Positions 9,907-19,769 of a DNA stretch of 64,000 bases are shown here, one piece after another. Source of the DNA: Clostridiaceae bacterium. GTDB lineage: Bacteria > Bacillota > Clostridia > Peptostreptococcales > Natronincolaceae. Position 1 is the stretch's first letter, and every line of letters begins with the position of its first letter. The position numbers were made by a program, and so were the translations under genes. Where the stretch lies: the NCBI GenBank assembly GCA_020832135.1, contig JAFIFG010000015.1:62001-126000 (forward strand). Direction: 5' to 3'. The notes below the pieces were generated by a model. The model ran no database searches. It saw only the letters and a program-made list of their open reading frames with translations, and had not been told where the DNA came from.

Positions 9907-10455
9907 ATGAAAGAATATTTCCACTTGTTCAATATTTTCTTCAGGGTAGGTGCCTTTACATTTGGTGGTGGTTATGCAATGCTACCTATTATACAAAAAG
10001 AAATTGTAGAAGATGGTAAGCTATTAAGTGAACATGACTTCTTAGACATTATTGCGGTAGCACAAAGTTTACCTGGTCCTGTAGCCGTTAACACATCAGT
10101 TTTTACTGGCTATAAGTTAAAGGGAATCTTAGGTGCTGTGGCAGCTCTATTAGGAACGGTTTTACCTTCTCTTGTGATTATAATGATCTTGGCTGTTTTT
10201 TACAGACAAATTATAAACATCAATGCTATACAATTATTCTTTAAAGGTGTGAGACCTGCAATTGTCTCCTTGATCTTTATGGCTGCAATAAAACTTTCAA
10301 AGGCAATTCCTAAGATTCCTTTTAATATCATTATTATGGTCATCGCATTCGCTGCTATAGCAATATTACAATTACATCCTATTACAGTGATTATTCTTTG
10401 TTCTATAGCAGGCCTAATCTATAATAAAAAGGAGAGAGAACATGGAGTTGATTAG
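9907..10455 (+). CDS. Chromate transporter family protein, first half-size subunit
   Basis: 182 residues, one CHR domain with the signature FTFGGGYAMLPIIQKE near the N-terminus and about five or six hydrophobic segments. The ATG follows CTTGGAGGTTTTTTT. Short CHR proteins normally come as adjacent pairs that together resemble the two-domain ChrA carrier, and that is the arrangement here: the next gene overlaps by 14 bases. The family is known for chromate efflux, but in anaerobes the natural substrate is uncertain. The pair sits between clpX and lonB, which are usually neighbours, so it may be an insertion into that cluster. Confidence 0.9.
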   Translation: MKEYFHLFNIFFRVGAFTFGGGYAMLPIIQKEIVEDGKLLSEHDFLDIIAVAQSLPGPVAVNTSVFTGYKLKGILGAVAALLGTVLPSLVIIMILAVFYRQIININAIQLFFKGVRPAIVSLIFMAAIKLSKAIPKIPFNIIIMVIAFAAIAILQLHPITVIILCSIAGLIYNKKEREHGVD

Positions 10456-10966
10456 ACTATTTTTTACCTTTGTAAAAATTGGAGCCTTTAGTTTTGGGGG
10501 AGGCTATGCAGCTCTTCCTCTAATTGAAGAAGAGGTTGTACATATACATCATTGGTTAAGTCTTTCAGAGTTTGTAGATATTATAGCCATATCTCAAATG
10601 TCCCCAGGGCCAATAGCAATAAATGTAGCTACATTTATTGGTTTTCGTCAGTTTGGAGTATTGGGTTCAATCACTGCTACTTTAGGTGTTGTCTTTATTC
10701 CTTTTTTACTTGTAACTACTTTAGCAAGACTTATTATTAAACATAAAAACTCTACATTTTTAGACGGAATCTTTTCAGGTATTCGTCCTGCGGTTATTGG
10801 TTTAATCGGTGCTGCCTGTGTATCTTTGTTCCAAACTTCTATTATTGATATAAGAAGCTTTTTCATTGGATTGTTAGCTCTTGCTATACTATATAAAACA
10901 AAAATCCATCCAATAGGTATTATATTAACCTCTGGAGTATTAGGCATTATTATCTACTCATTTTAA
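10442..10966 (+). CDS. Chromate transporter family protein, second half-size subunit
   Basis: 174 residues, membrane protein with one CHR domain (signature FSFGGGYAALPLIEEEV near the N-terminus, MSPGPIAIN around residue 56). It overlaps the first subunit by 14 bases and its ribosome site AAAAGGAGAGAGAAC is inside that gene, which suggests coupled translation of a heteromeric carrier. Substrate unproven. A bidirectional terminator follows. Confidence 0.9.
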   Translation: MELIRLFFTFVKIGAFSFGGGYAALPLIEEEVVHIHHWLSLSEFVDIIAISQMSPGPIAINVATFIGFRQFGVLGSITATLGVVFIPFLLVTTLARLIIKHKNSTFLDGIFSGIRPAVIGLIGAACVSLFQTSIIDIRSFFIGLLALAILYKTKIHPIGIILTSGVLGIIIYSF

Positions 10967-10984
10967 TAAAAAAATTAAAAACCT

Positions 10985-11023
10985 AAAAAAAGGTATGTAG
11001 CTAGTAGCTACATACCTTTTTTT
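10985..11023. terminator. Bidirectional terminator between the chromate transporter pair and clpX
   Basis: Arms AGGTATGTAGCT (10991-11002) and AGCTACATACCT (11006-11017) with an A run on the left and a T run on the right, serving convergent genes. Confidence 0.85.
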
Positions 11024-11027
11024 ATAT

Positions 11028-12299
11028 TTACGATGCCGATTCCTTCGGCTTCTTTTTAGGTTTTGAATTTTCACTTCTAAGTACAATGGTTGGATTTCCT
11101 TCATTAGTTGCAGTTTCTTTTGTAATGATAACTTTTTCTATATCATCTCTTGATGGAATTTCGTACATAATCTCCATCATTAATCCTTCCATAATACCTC
11201 TAAGTCCTCTAGCACCTGTTTTTCTTTCAATAGCCTTTTTAGCTATTAATGCTAAAGCTTCCGTTTCAAACTCTAATTCAACATCTTCCATTTCAAATAG
11301 TCGCTTGTATTGCTTAACTAAAGAGTTTTTAGGCTCTGTTAATATTTGAATTAAAGCTTCTTCATCCAATTGGTCTAGAGTTACTACAACTGGTAATCTA
11401 CCTACAAATTCAGGAATTAATCCATACTTTAATAAATCTTCTGGCTGAATTTGTCGTAATAATGCACCTATATCTTGGTTTTGCTTACTGACTATTTCAG
11501 CACCAAATCCCATAGACTTTTTACCGGTTCTTTTTTCAATAACTTTATCTATACCATCAAAAGCTCCACCACAAATAAATAAAATATTTGTTGTATCTAC
11601 TTGTATGAATTCTTGATGAGGATGTTTTCTACCACCTTGTGGAGGAACACTAGCTACAGTTCCTTCCAATATTTTAAGTAGTGCCTGCTGTACACCTTCA
11701 CCACTTACATCACGGGTGATGGAAGGATTTTCAGATTTTTTCGCTATTTTATCTACTTCATCAATGTAGATAATTCCTTTTTCAGCCTTTTCAATATCAT
11801 AGTCAGCAGCTTGAATCAGCTTTAATAAAATATTTTCTACATCTTCTCCTACATAACCTGCTTCTGTTAAAGAAGTAGCATCCGCTATAGCAAAAGGAAC
11901 ATTTAATAGTTTTGCTAGAGTTTGAGCCAATAATGTTTTACCAGATCCTGTAGGTCCCACCATAGCAATATTACTTTTTTGTAGTTCTACATCATCACTT
12001 TTAACTTCAGTGTTAACTCTCTTATAATGATTATATACAGCTACAGCTAAAGTTTTCTTAGCCGGGTCTTGACCTACAACATATTGACTTAATATATCTT
12101 TAATTTCTTGTGGCTTTGGCAAGTCTACTAAGTCAATATCTATATTTTCATCGAATTCCTCTTGTATAATTTCCTGACATAACTCTATACATTCATCACA
12201 AATATATACGTTAGGACCAGCAATTAATCTCCTGACTTGATCTTGAGATTTTCCACAAAAGGAGCACTTCAATTGCTTTTTATCCTCAAATCTAGACAT
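11028..12299 (-). CDS. clpX: ATP-dependent Clp protease ATP-binding subunit ClpX
   Basis: 423 residues, full length. The N-terminal zinc domain has CSFCGK and CDECIELC, followed by an AAA+ domain with Walker A GPTGSGKT and Walker [10 protein letters not shown], and the MGFG loop that docks onto ClpP. It unfolds substrates and threads them into ClpP in the cytosol. It is 24 bases downstream of clpP on the same strand and third in a tig-clpP-clpX run. A terminator lies just after the stop. Confidence 0.98.
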   Translation of the reverse strand: MSRFEDKKQLKCSFCGKSQDQVRRLIAGPNVYICDECIELCQEIIQEEFDENIDIDLVDLPKPQEIKDILSQYVVGQDPAKKTLAVAVYNHYKRVNTEVKSDDVELQKSNIAMVGPTGSGKTLLAQTLAKLLNVPFAIADATSLTEAGYVGEDVENILLKLIQAADYDIEKAEKGIIYIDEVDKIAKKSENPSITRDVSGEGVQQALLKILEGTVASVPPQGGRKHPHQEFIQVDTTNILFICGGAFDGIDKVIEKRTGKKSMGFGAEIVSKQNQDIGALLRQIQPEDLLKYGLIPEFVGRLPVVVTLDQLDEEALIQILTEPKNSLVKQYKRLFEMEDVELEFETEALALIAKKAIERKTGARGLRGIMEGLMMEIMYEIPSRDDIEKVIITKETATNEGNPTIVLRSENSKPKKKPKESAS

Positions 12300-12323
12300 C
12301 TTTACACCTCACTTAATCCGCAA

Positions 12324-12908
12324 TTATTTTCTTGCGGTAATCACTTCATCAATGATACCATATTCCTTAGCCTCTTGAGATGACATAAAGAAGTCTCTAT
12401 CGGTATCTTTACTAATACGGTCTAATGGCTGCCCTGTTCTTTCAGCCAGTATTTCATTAAGAGTTTTTCTCATCTTAATAATTCTTTCAGCATGAATACG
12501 GATATCTTCAGCTTGACCTTGGGTTCCACCAAGCGGTTGATGAATCATAACCTCAGCATTGGGCAAAGCAAATCTCTTTCCTTTTGCACCTGCAGCTAAA
12601 AGGAATGCACCCATGCTGGCGGCCATACCAATACATATAGTAGAAACATTAGGTTTAATATAGTTCATTGTATCATATATAGCCATCCCTGCTGTAATGG
12701 ATCCCCCTGGACTATTAATATACAACTGAATATCTTTATCTGGATCTTCCGCTTCCAAAAATATTAATTGAGCAACTATCAATCCTGCTGTTACATCATT
12801 TACTTGATCATTTAATAGGATAATTCTATCTTTTAAGAGTCTTGAATAGATATCGTAGGATCTTTCTCCTCGGTTAGTTTGTTCAACAACTACCGGCACT
12901 AATGCCAT
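12324..12908 (-). CDS. clpP: ATP-dependent Clp protease proteolytic subunit ClpP
   Basis: 194 residues with the catalytic triad visible: Ser98 in GMAASMGAF, His123 in MIHQPLGG and Asp172 in [10 protein letters not shown]. ClpP forms the tetradecameric barrel that works with ClpX, encoded just downstream. The ATG at 12908 follows GGGAGGAGATTTAT. Gaps of 24 and 23 bases to clpX and tig indicate one operon. Confidence 0.98.
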   Translation of the reverse strand: MALVPVVVEQTNRGERSYDIYSRLLKDRIILLNDQVNDVTAGLIVAQLIFLEAEDPDKDIQLYINSPGGSITAGMAIYDTMNYIKPNVSTICIGMAASMGAFLLAAGAKGKRFALPNAEVMIHQPLGGTQGQAEDIRIHAERIIKMRKTLNEILAERTGQPLDRISKDTDRDFFMSSQEAKEYGIIDEVITARK

Positions 12909-12931
12909 ATAAATCTCCTCCCATTATTTCC

Positions 12932-14221
12932 TTAAGCTATTTTAGAATTATTCACTAAGAAATCTATTGTTTTTCTTGTAGCTATATTATCTTTAATATA
13001 ACCCATGTCTTCTTCTCTTAGTGTAGCTTTTAATTTATCTACTTCTTGTTTATATTGTACAGCCATTTTTTCAAGTTCTTCATTTACTTCTTCTTCAGTT
13101 GCTTCGATGTTTTCTAATTCTTTTACTTTATCTAATACCAATTGAGTTTTTACTCTCTTTGCAGCATCTTCTTTCATTTGGGTCCTTAAGTCTTCTTCTT
13201 TTGTACCTGTCATATTATAATAATATTCTAGGTTTAATCCTTGATAACTTAAAGAGTACTCAAAATCTTTTAACATCATGTCAATTTGTCTTTCAATTAA
13301 TGCATTTGGTATATTTAATTCTACCCCATTTGCAACGGCCTCTACCACATTATTTCTTAATTCTTGTTCAGCTTTATTCTTTGCTTCTTCTTCTAATCTA
13401 TTTTTTGTATCTGCTTTTAATTCCTCTAAAGTATCAAATTCAGATACATCTTTAGCAAGCTCATCATCTAATTGTGGTAATTCTTTTTCCTTTATTTCAT
13501 GAAGCTTTACTTCAAATATAGCATCCTTTCCTGCAAGTTCTTCACTATGATACTCTTCAGGAAAAGTTACATTTACCTTTACTTCATCTCCTATGTTAGT
13601 ACCCACTAGTTGCTCTTCAAAACCTGGAATAAATTGCCCAGAACCGATAGTTAAACTTTGTTTTTCTGCAGTTCCACCTTCAAAAGCTTTATCACCTATC
13701 ATACCCTTATAGTCAATGATTACCATATCCCCATCTTTAACAGGTCTATCTTCTACAGCAATCATTCTGGCATTTTTCTCTACCAATGCATCTAATTCTT
13801 TTTGAACATCTTCTTCTTGTACATTATACTCTATTTTCTCTACTTCTATACCTTGATAATTTTCTACTTTTACCTCTGGCATAACTTCTAATTCCACTGT
13901 AATCACTACATCTTTGCCTTTTTCTATCTCTTCTATATCACTGATTTGCGGACGATCTATAGGGTTGATATCATGGTCTTCTAAAGCTCTTTCATAAGCT
14001 TCTGGAAAACAAATATTAATCGCTTCCTCATAGAAAATTTCTACACCATAGTTTAATTCAATAATTTTCTTTGGTGCTTTGCCTTTTCTAAATCCTGGAA
14101 TATTAAATCTAGATCTCATTTTGTTATAAGCTTTATTTGTTCCTTCTTGAAATTCTTCAGCACCTATTACTACCTTTAGTGTGATTTTAACATCTTCTTT
14201 TTTAATAACTTCTGAGTTCAT
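12932..14221 (-). CDS. tig: Trigger factor (ribosome-associated chaperone and prolyl isomerase)
   Basis: 429 residues. The N-terminal ribosome-binding domain carries the signature FRKGKAPK (about 44-51). An FKBP-type PPIase domain follows (about 150-245: GDMVIIDYKGMIGD, FIPGFEEQLVG), then an acidic helical C-terminal arm domain. It binds nascent chains at the 50S exit tunnel. The ATG follows AGAGGAGGATAACTG. It is the first gene of the tig-clpP-clpX unit, so the promoter should lie in 14222-14335. Confidence 0.98.
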   Translation of the reverse strand: MNSEVIKKEDVKITLKVVIGAEEFQEGTNKAYNKMRSRFNIPGFRKGKAPKKIIELNYGVEIFYEEAINICFPEAYERALEDHDINPIDRPQISDIEEIEKGKDVVITVELEVMPEVKVENYQGIEVEKIEYNVQEEDVQKELDALVEKNARMIAVEDRPVKDGDMVIIDYKGMIGDKAFEGGTAEKQSLTIGSGQFIPGFEEQLVGTNIGDEVKVNVTFPEEYHSEELAGKDAIFEVKLHEIKEKELPQLDDELAKDVSEFDTLEELKADTKNRLEEEAKNKAEQELRNNVVEAVANGVELNIPNALIERQIDMMLKDFEYSLSYQGLNLEYYYNMTGTKEEDLRTQMKEDAAKRVKTQLVLDKVKELENIEATEEEVNEELEKMAVQYKQEVDKLKATLREEDMGYIKDNIATRKTIDFLVNNSKIA

Positions 14222-14335
14222 CAGTTATCCTCCTCTGTATTTAATTTTACATTGAAATATGTACATTCTAGTACTATATATGTTATTGAATTTTACCCAT
14301 AAACAAGTAAAGTATTCCAACAAAACCTTTAAAAG

Positions 14336-14369
14336 GAAAAAACATCCATATAGTTTGTAGGATGTTTAA
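14336..14369 (-). terminator. Probable terminator downstream of the MgtC-like gene
   Basis: On the complement, AACATCC and GGATGTT (14341-14347, 14360-14366) are followed by TTTTTT. It lies 130 bases after the MgtC-like stop, just upstream of tig. Confidence 0.5.
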
Positions 14370-14499
14370 AACATAACATGCTCCTTATTATTATAATACT
14401 AACTAATTTAACTATTATTGTCAACATAATTACATCTTTTTTATGTTATATTTCCAATAATTTTTAAATTAGCTTTTTTGATATTTATCCTATGTTTTT

Positions 14500-15246
14500 T
14501 TATCGTTCCATTGTACTTAAATTACTGCTGTATTCCCTTTTATTACCTTGCCACATAACATATTCAACACCTTTAGTGTGTAGAATCTGATCAAAAAATG
14601 ACTTATTAGAAAATTTCGAAGGAATTTTAACTTTGAAATGAACTTCTATTACGTGGCTCTCTTCTTCAAAATCATCATCTTCATATTCATCACTTTCTTC
14701 TTCACTAATTACTTTTATATCTTTTATCACTATATTGTTCCTACCTAATATATGTCCTATATCACCAATCAAACCTGGTCTTTCTTGACATTGTAGTATT
14801 AACAATCTATATTTCTTTTTAAATACTATTTTCTCTATAACTCCTAAGCTCTTTAATGTGAATAATACAATAACGGCAGTGGCTAATCCACCAACATAAT
14901 ATCCATTACCTATAGCCAATCCTATGCCGCCACACACCCAAATGCTGGCTGCAGTTGTCAAACCCCTAATATGGTTTCCTGTCCGCAAAATAGTTCCTGC
15001 ACCTAGAAACCCTATGCCACTAACTACCTGTGCTGCTAACCTGGCAGGATCTCCTCCATTGCCATCAACCCCTAAACCATCAAATCCATACATAGAAATC
15101 AACATAATGAGGGTAGAGCCCAAAGTAACTAGCACATGGGTTCTAAGTCCAGCAGGTCTATTATTAGCTTCTCTCTCCATACCAACAAGACCACCTGTTA
15201 CGGCAGAAAGAATTAGTCTTAAAATAGTTTCACTTGTACTTATCAC
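14500..15246 (-). CDS. MgtC/SapB family membrane protein with C-terminal ACT-like domain
   Basis: 248 residues from a GTG that follows TTAGGAGGGAGAGCGA. The N-terminal 140 residues hold four to five membrane segments with the family signature GGLVGMEREANNRPAGLRTH. The C-terminal part resembles an ACT domain (LLILQCQERPGLIGDIGHIL) interrupted by a very acidic stretch, EEESDEYEDDDFEEES. Relatives are linked to magnesium limitation or intracellular survival, often through regulation of other proteins rather than transport. No magnesium riboswitch was recognised upstream. It is probably monocistronic, between hairpins on both sides. Confidence 0.88.
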   Translation of the reverse strand: MISTSETILRLILSAVTGGLVGMEREANNRPAGLRTHVLVTLGSTLIMLISMYGFDGLGVDGNGGDPARLAAQVVSGIGFLGAGTILRTGNHIRGLTTAASIWVCGGIGLAIGNGYYVGGLATAVIVLFTLKSLGVIEKIVFKKKYRLLILQCQERPGLIGDIGHILGRNNIVIKDIKVISEEESDEYEDDDFEEESHVIEVHFKVKIPSKFSNKSFFDQILHTKGVEYVMWQGNKREYSSNLSTMER

Positions 15247-15283
15247 TCGCTCTCCCTCCTAACTTTGGTATATTATTAAGATT

Positions 15284-15303
15284 CCCGCTTTTATACAAGC
15301 GGG
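15284..15303 (-). terminator. Hairpin after the tctCBA operon
   Basis: CCCGCTT and AAGCGGG with a 6-base loop, 39 bases after the tctA stop. There is no strong T run, so it may be a weak terminator. Confidence 0.5.
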
Positions 15304-15341
15304 AGGTCACACACTATAGCTTTAAAAGAAACTAGGTTTTG

Positions 15342-16850
15342 TTATTTATTTGTTTCAGCCTTTGGTTTAGAAGCTCTTCCTTCTGCCAATTTTTCCATTA
15401 AAATAGGCGAGAACAATGAAACGATACTCATTATAATTAATACCCAGCTAACAGTACTAGTAAAGAAAGGAGCATAACTACCTCTACTTAATATCAATGT
15501 CCTTCTTAATCCAGATTCTCCTATCGGCCCTAATATTAATGCCAGTACAATGGCAGCAGGATTTAGATCAAGTTTCTTTACAAAGTACCCTATAATCCCA
15601 AATATAAACATAACCCATACGTCGAACATTCTATTGTATATAGAAAATGATCCTATTACACTTAATGCAAAAACAATCGGTATCAATATACTATCTTTTA
15701 CAGAGGCTACCTTGGCGAAATATTTTCCAGCGAATAAACCTACGAATAGCATAAATACATTAACTACCGCAAAGCCTGCAAAAAATGTATAGGTTACCCT
15801 AGCATGAGAAGTAAATAACTCAGGACCCGATCTCATTCCTTGTATAATTAGGCCCCCTAATAAAATGGCTGTAACACTGTTTCCGGGAATACCTAATGTC
15901 AACGTTGGAATTAAAGAACCACCGGTTACAGCATTGTTAGCAGCTTCTGCACCCGCCACACCCTCGATACTTCCTTGTCCAAATTCTTCCTTGTGCTTAG
16001 AAAATCGTTTTGCTTCGTTATAACCCATATATGCTGCGATGGTTCCACCGGCACCTGGAAGGATTCCGGTAACCGTACCTATAACTGTTGATCTTAAGCA
16101 AGTTGGAAGAATTCTTTTTATTTCTCCCCAACTTAACATAACTTTATCTTCTAAATCTTTAGCTTTAGCTTTGTCCTTCATCTTACTTTCGGCCATAATT
16201 AAAACTTGTGACATTGAAAATAGACCGATTAACATTGCAGTAAAAGGAACTCCATCTAATAAATATCTCACTCCAAAAGTAAATCGTGGCACTCCAGTAA
16301 TTGGATCCATACCGATAGTGGATATAGCTAATCCTACAACTCCAGATATTAGTCCCTTTAGAATAGATTTGGAGCTAACCCCAGCTATAATGGTTAACCC
16401 AAATATAGATAACCAAAAGTATTCAGCTGGTCCGAAACTTAATGCTAGCTTTGCTAATGGTGGAGATAATAGATACAATGCTATCGTACTTAAAATACCA
16501 CCAATAAAAGAAGATATTGTAGCAGTACCCAGTGCTTTTCCAGCCTTACCCCTAAGTGTAAGCTGATATCCATCAAGTGCAGTAGCAGCAGCTGATGAAG
16601 TTCCAGGGGTATGCAATAGAATAGCTGATATAGACCCACCATAAACAGCACCACAATATACCCCTGCCAAGGAAATCAAAGCTGTATCCGCAGGCATACC
16701 AAAGGTAACGGGAATTAATAAAGCTACCCCCATTGCTGCTGAAAGACCCGGTAAAGCTCCAACTAATATACCAGCCGAAACACTAAATAAAGCTGCTATT
16801 AAATTAATCCAATTAAGAGCATTCATTAAACCATATAATATATCACTCAC
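15342..16850 (-). CDS. tctA: Tripartite tricarboxylate transporter, large membrane subunit TctA
   Basis: 502 residues, about 11-12 hydrophobic segments, with glycine-rich GILVGALPGLSAAMG near the N-terminus and a second such motif GILPGAGGTIAAYMG mid-protein, typical of TctA. Start is GTG at 16850 with AGAGGTGTAAC upstream. TctA is the ion-coupled permease that works with TctB and a periplasmic-type binding protein for citrate or other carboxylates. It is last in a tctC2-tctC1-tctB-tctA order, 20 bases after tctB. The substrate cannot be read from sequence. Confidence 0.93.
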   Translation of the reverse strand: MSDILYGLMNALNWINLIAALFSVSAGILVGALPGLSAAMGVALLIPVTFGMPADTALISLAGVYCGAVYGGSISAILLHTPGTSSAAATALDGYQLTLRGKAGKALGTATISSFIGGILSTIALYLLSPPLAKLALSFGPAEYFWLSIFGLTIIAGVSSKSILKGLISGVVGLAISTIGMDPITGVPRFTFGVRYLLDGVPFTAMLIGLFSMSQVLIMAESKMKDKAKAKDLEDKVMLSWGEIKRILPTCLRSTVIGTVTGILPGAGGTIAAYMGYNEAKRFSKHKEEFGQGSIEGVAGAEAANNAVTGGSLIPTLTLGIPGNSVTAILLGGLIIQGMRSGPELFTSHARVTYTFFAGFAVVNVFMLFVGLFAGKYFAKVASVKDSILIPIVFALSVIGSFSIYNRMFDVWVMFIFGIIGYFVKKLDLNPAAIVLALILGPIGESGLRRTLILSRGSYAPFFTSTVSWVLIIMSIVSLFSPILMEKLAEGRASKPKAETNK

Positions 16851-16870
16851 CTGTTACACCTCTTTCTAAA

Positions 16871-17299
16871 TTAAATGATAAGTCCTTCAGGTAGTCGAAC
16901 CCTTAACAACAGTTTGAATAAAATAAAAATAAATCCACAAAAACCTATGCTTATTATAATTAACTTGTTTCTTTCTACCTTTAATCCAAATAACACCACT
17001 ATAAAATATAAAAATGTTGCTACAAAATATCCCAATACATTAATTAATGCTACATACCCACCGCAGGCAGCTGTAATAAATGCCAACTGCTTTAGTTCTA
17101 ATCCTTTAAATAAAGGCTTTTCTTCAACATTACTATCTTTATAAGCTTTTATTAAAAATAGTATGGATAAAGCAGCTAAAATTATTGTTATAAAAAGCGG
17201 ATAGAATGCTGCATCTTTAGGTAGTTGAGAGGTTAAATAATAGAAACCGCCGGTCATTAACAACAAAATCCAACCCAATTTTTGGTCCATAGTTTTCAT
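16871..17299 (-). CDS. tctB: Tripartite tricarboxylate transporter, small membrane subunit TctB
   Basis: 142 residues with four predicted membrane helices (for example FYPLFITIILAALSILFLI and LAFITAACGGYVALINVLG). Length and topology match TctB, the poorly conserved small subunit. The ATG follows GGAGGTATTCAT. It lies between tctC1 and tctA on the same strand. Confidence 0.88.
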   Translation of the reverse strand: MKTMDQKLGWILLLMTGGFYYLTSQLPKDAAFYPLFITIILAALSILFLIKAYKDSNVEEKPLFKGLELKQLAFITAACGGYVALINVLGYFVATFLYFIVVLFGLKVERNKLIIISIGFCGFIFILFKLLLRVRLPEGLII

Positions 17300-17370
17300 A
17301 TGAATACCTCCATATTTTCAATAATTACATCTCTAAGATACAGACTAAATTAATCTTCAGTCTCATTTGT

Positions 17371-17415
17371 ATGTGAGTAATGGGACAGATCTTAAATCTA
17401 TCCCATTGCTCACAT
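17371..17415 (-). repeat. Intercistronic hairpin between tctC1 and tctB
   Basis: 15-base arms 17371-17385 and 17401-17415 with one mismatch and no T run. Such hairpins after a binding-protein gene usually stabilise or partly terminate the mRNA so that the binding protein is made in excess over the membrane subunits. Confidence 0.6.
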
Positions 17416-17428
17416 CATTAATTACTTA

Positions 17429-18421
17429 TTATAATCCAATCTTAGGCTTAACTTCTTGTAAGTATATAGCCTCATTTTCCATATATCTTTGTAATTCTTC
17501 AGGTCCCATATATCTTATAGGCAAGTTTGCATCCTTTGCTCTGTTCATATGCTCTTCACTTTCAATAGCATTCTTAAATAAGTCATGTAAAATTTCAATA
17601 ATTTCATCAGGTGTATCCTTCGGTGCAACTAAAGCTCTTGCTGAACCAAATAAGATATCAAAACCTTTTTCTTGTAAAGTTGGAACTTCTGGGAATTGGT
17701 CCAATCTTTCCTCAGTATATGAAGCTAAAATTCTTAATTCTCCTGCTTCAACTAAGTCTGCAACTTCACTAATTTTTGCAACTGATGCATCTACGTGACC
17801 ACCTCTAAGAGCCGCCAACATATTTGTAGTACCATCGAAAGGTGCATGAATTAATTCAATACCAGCTTCATATTCAAAATGAGCTGCTCCTATATGGTTA
17901 GAAGCACCTGCTCCGTTGTTAGAAACAGATAGTGTTCCAGGATTAGCCTTAGCATGAGCAATGAAGTCTTCTAACGTTTCCCACTCACTGCTTTCTTGTA
18001 CCATCAGTACTCCTGGATCAAACACATGATTTGCTATTGGTCTTACATCTTCAACAACATATTGTGTATTTCTATCCATTGGTAAACTAACGAAAGTAGG
18101 TAGGTTAATGAAACCAATGGTATACCCATCAGGAGTAGCTTTTGCTAAATCTGTAAAACCGATCTCTCCACCAGCACCCTCAATGTTTTGAATTACAAGT
18201 GGTTGAGAAAAGTTCTTTTCTGCCACCGAAGTTAATATACGTGCACCTACATCAGTTCCCCCACCAGCTCTGTAAGCAACAATAACATTAACAGGCTTTG
18301 AAGGGTATCCCTCTACTGAAACCTCTTTACTTTCTCCAGTAGGATCTGAGCTTTCTTGTGTACATCCTACTAAAGCAAACACCATTAATACAGCTAAAAT
18401 AAGTACTATACCTTTTTTCAT
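17429..18421 (-). CDS. tctC: TctC-family substrate-binding lipoprotein (copy 1)
   Basis: 330 residues. A lipoprotein signal peptide ends in the lipobox LVGC (Cys20). The Bug/TctC fold shows in YPSKPVNVIVAYRAGGGTDVGAR and in VSNNGAGASNHIGAAHFE. The ATG follows AAAAAAGGAGGATAACA. It binds the carboxylate outside the cell and delivers it to TctAB. About two thirds identical by eye to the next upstream gene, so the two arose by tandem duplication. Confidence 0.93.
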   Translation of the reverse strand: MKKGIVLILAVLMVFALVGCTQESSDPTGESKEVSVEGYPSKPVNVIVAYRAGGGTDVGARILTSVAEKNFSQPLVIQNIEGAGGEIGFTDLAKATPDGYTIGFINLPTFVSLPMDRNTQYVVEDVRPIANHVFDPGVLMVQESSEWETLEDFIAHAKANPGTLSVSNNGAGASNHIGAAHFEYEAGIELIHAPFDGTTNMLAALRGGHVDASVAKISEVADLVEAGELRILASYTEERLDQFPEVPTLQEKGFDILFGSARALVAPKDTPDEIIEILHDLFKNAIESEEHMNRAKDANLPIRYMGPEELQRYMENEAIYLQEVKPKIGL

Positions 18422-18550
18422 TGTTATCCTCCTTTTTTTGTTTGGCCAAAATGAATTGACTAGATATTATATTAATATTTCAGCATCTATTCATAGTTCA
18501 TTGACACTGAATATTTAATAACATTGTTTAAGGTAATTTTTTATACAAAG

Positions 18551-19537
18551 CTATAATTTAATCTTAGGTATGATTCTATTAAGATACTCTTCACTATGTT
18601 CTATATATCTTTGTAACTCGGTGGGAGACATATATTTAATCGGTAAATTTGCTTCCTTAGCTTGTCTAATATGTTCTTCATTTTCCACAACTTCTTTAAA
18701 TAGATCTCGTAAGAATTCTATTATTTCCTCTGGGGTATCCTTAGGTGCAGCTAAAGCTCTAGCAGATCCAAATGTGATATCTAATCCCTTTTCCTGTAGC
18801 GTTGGAACATCATAAAAACCATCTATCCTATTTTCCGTAAAAGTTCCTAGTATTGTTAGCTCTCCAGCTTCAACCAAATCCGCTACTTCACTAATCTTTG
18901 CCACTGATGCCTTTACATGCTTATATCTCAAAGCCTCCAACATATCCGCTGTCCCACCAAAGGGAACATGGGTTACTTTTATTCCTGCTTCATACTCGAA
19001 ATATGCTGCTGCAATATGGTTAGAAGCACCTTTACCATTATTAGAAATTGTCATGCTTAATGGATTAGCTTTGCTATACTGAATAAAATCCTCTATTGTT
19101 ACCCATTCACTATCACTTCTTATTACAAGTACCGCTGGATCATATACATAGTTCATAATAAGTACAATATCTTCTTTGTCATATTCCGTCTCCCTTTGCA
19201 TATTTAAACTTAAAAATGTAGGAAGATTTATAAAGCCTATTGTATATCCATTAGGCTTGGATTTACTTAATTCAGCAAACCCAACCTCACCATCTCCACC
19301 TTTAATGTTTTGGATAGTGATGGGAACTTCGGCATATTGCTCAGCTATTGATGCCAAGAGTCGTGCTCCTACGTCAGTGCCTCCACCTTCTTTATATGCC
19401 ACTATGATCTCTATAGGTTTATAAGGGTATTTTGCTATAGCTCTTTTTTCCATATAGTCATTTATATTTTCATATCTGCTAAAGGAAATAGCCAGTACTA
19501 CAAATAACATCATTAAAAGAATATTTTTTTTCTTCAT
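18551..19537 (-). CDS. TctC-family substrate-binding protein (copy 2, without lipobox)
   Basis: 328 residues, paralogue of the downstream tctC across the whole length (YPYKPIEIIVAYKEGGGTDVGAR, ISNNGKGASNHIAAAYFE). It begins with a hydrophobic segment (NILLMMLFVVLAISF), but there is no cysteine after it and I see none in the protein, so it cannot be a classical lipoprotein. It may stay anchored by the uncleaved helix or be released. The ribosome site is weak (GTGAGAGTGTGTT). First gene of the tct run; it could supply a different specificity or act as a sensor partner for the neighbouring two-component system. Confidence 0.88.
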   Translation of the reverse strand: MKKKNILLMMLFVVLAISFSRYENINDYMEKRAIAKYPYKPIEIIVAYKEGGGTDVGARLLASIAEQYAEVPITIQNIKGGDGEVGFAELSKSKPNGYTIGFINLPTFLSLNMQRETEYDKEDIVLIMNYVYDPAVLVIRSDSEWVTIEDFIQYSKANPLSMTISNNGKGASNHIAAAYFEYEAGIKVTHVPFGGTADMLEALRYKHVKASVAKISEVADLVEAGELTILGTFTENRIDGFYDVPTLQEKGLDITFGSARALAAPKDTPEEIIEFLRDLFKEVVENEEHIRQAKEANLPIKYMSPTELQRYIEHSEEYLNRIIPKIKL

Positions 19538-19730
19538 AACACACTCTCACTTTATAATTATTTTAAAACTGCCTACACTGAATTTATTAATACTTAGTTA
19601 ATTTTATATTAATTTTTTATGTGTATTGTATTAAGATTGTGTTAAGATAATTGAATTATAGCATTTAAATCTCTTCATTTCAATATCTTTTCATATGATT
19701 CTTTTGAAATATTAAATTCCTCCAATAGAA

Positions 19731-19769
19731 ATGCCCATACTTTATTGGATATTTACAAAGTATGGGCAT
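19731..19769 (-). terminator. Hairpin overlapping the end of the PhoR-like kinase gene
   Basis: Perfect 13-base arms ATGCCCATACTTT (19731-19743) and AAAGTATGGGCAT (19757-19769). It includes the last codons and stop of the kinase. The T run is weak. Confidence 0.6.
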
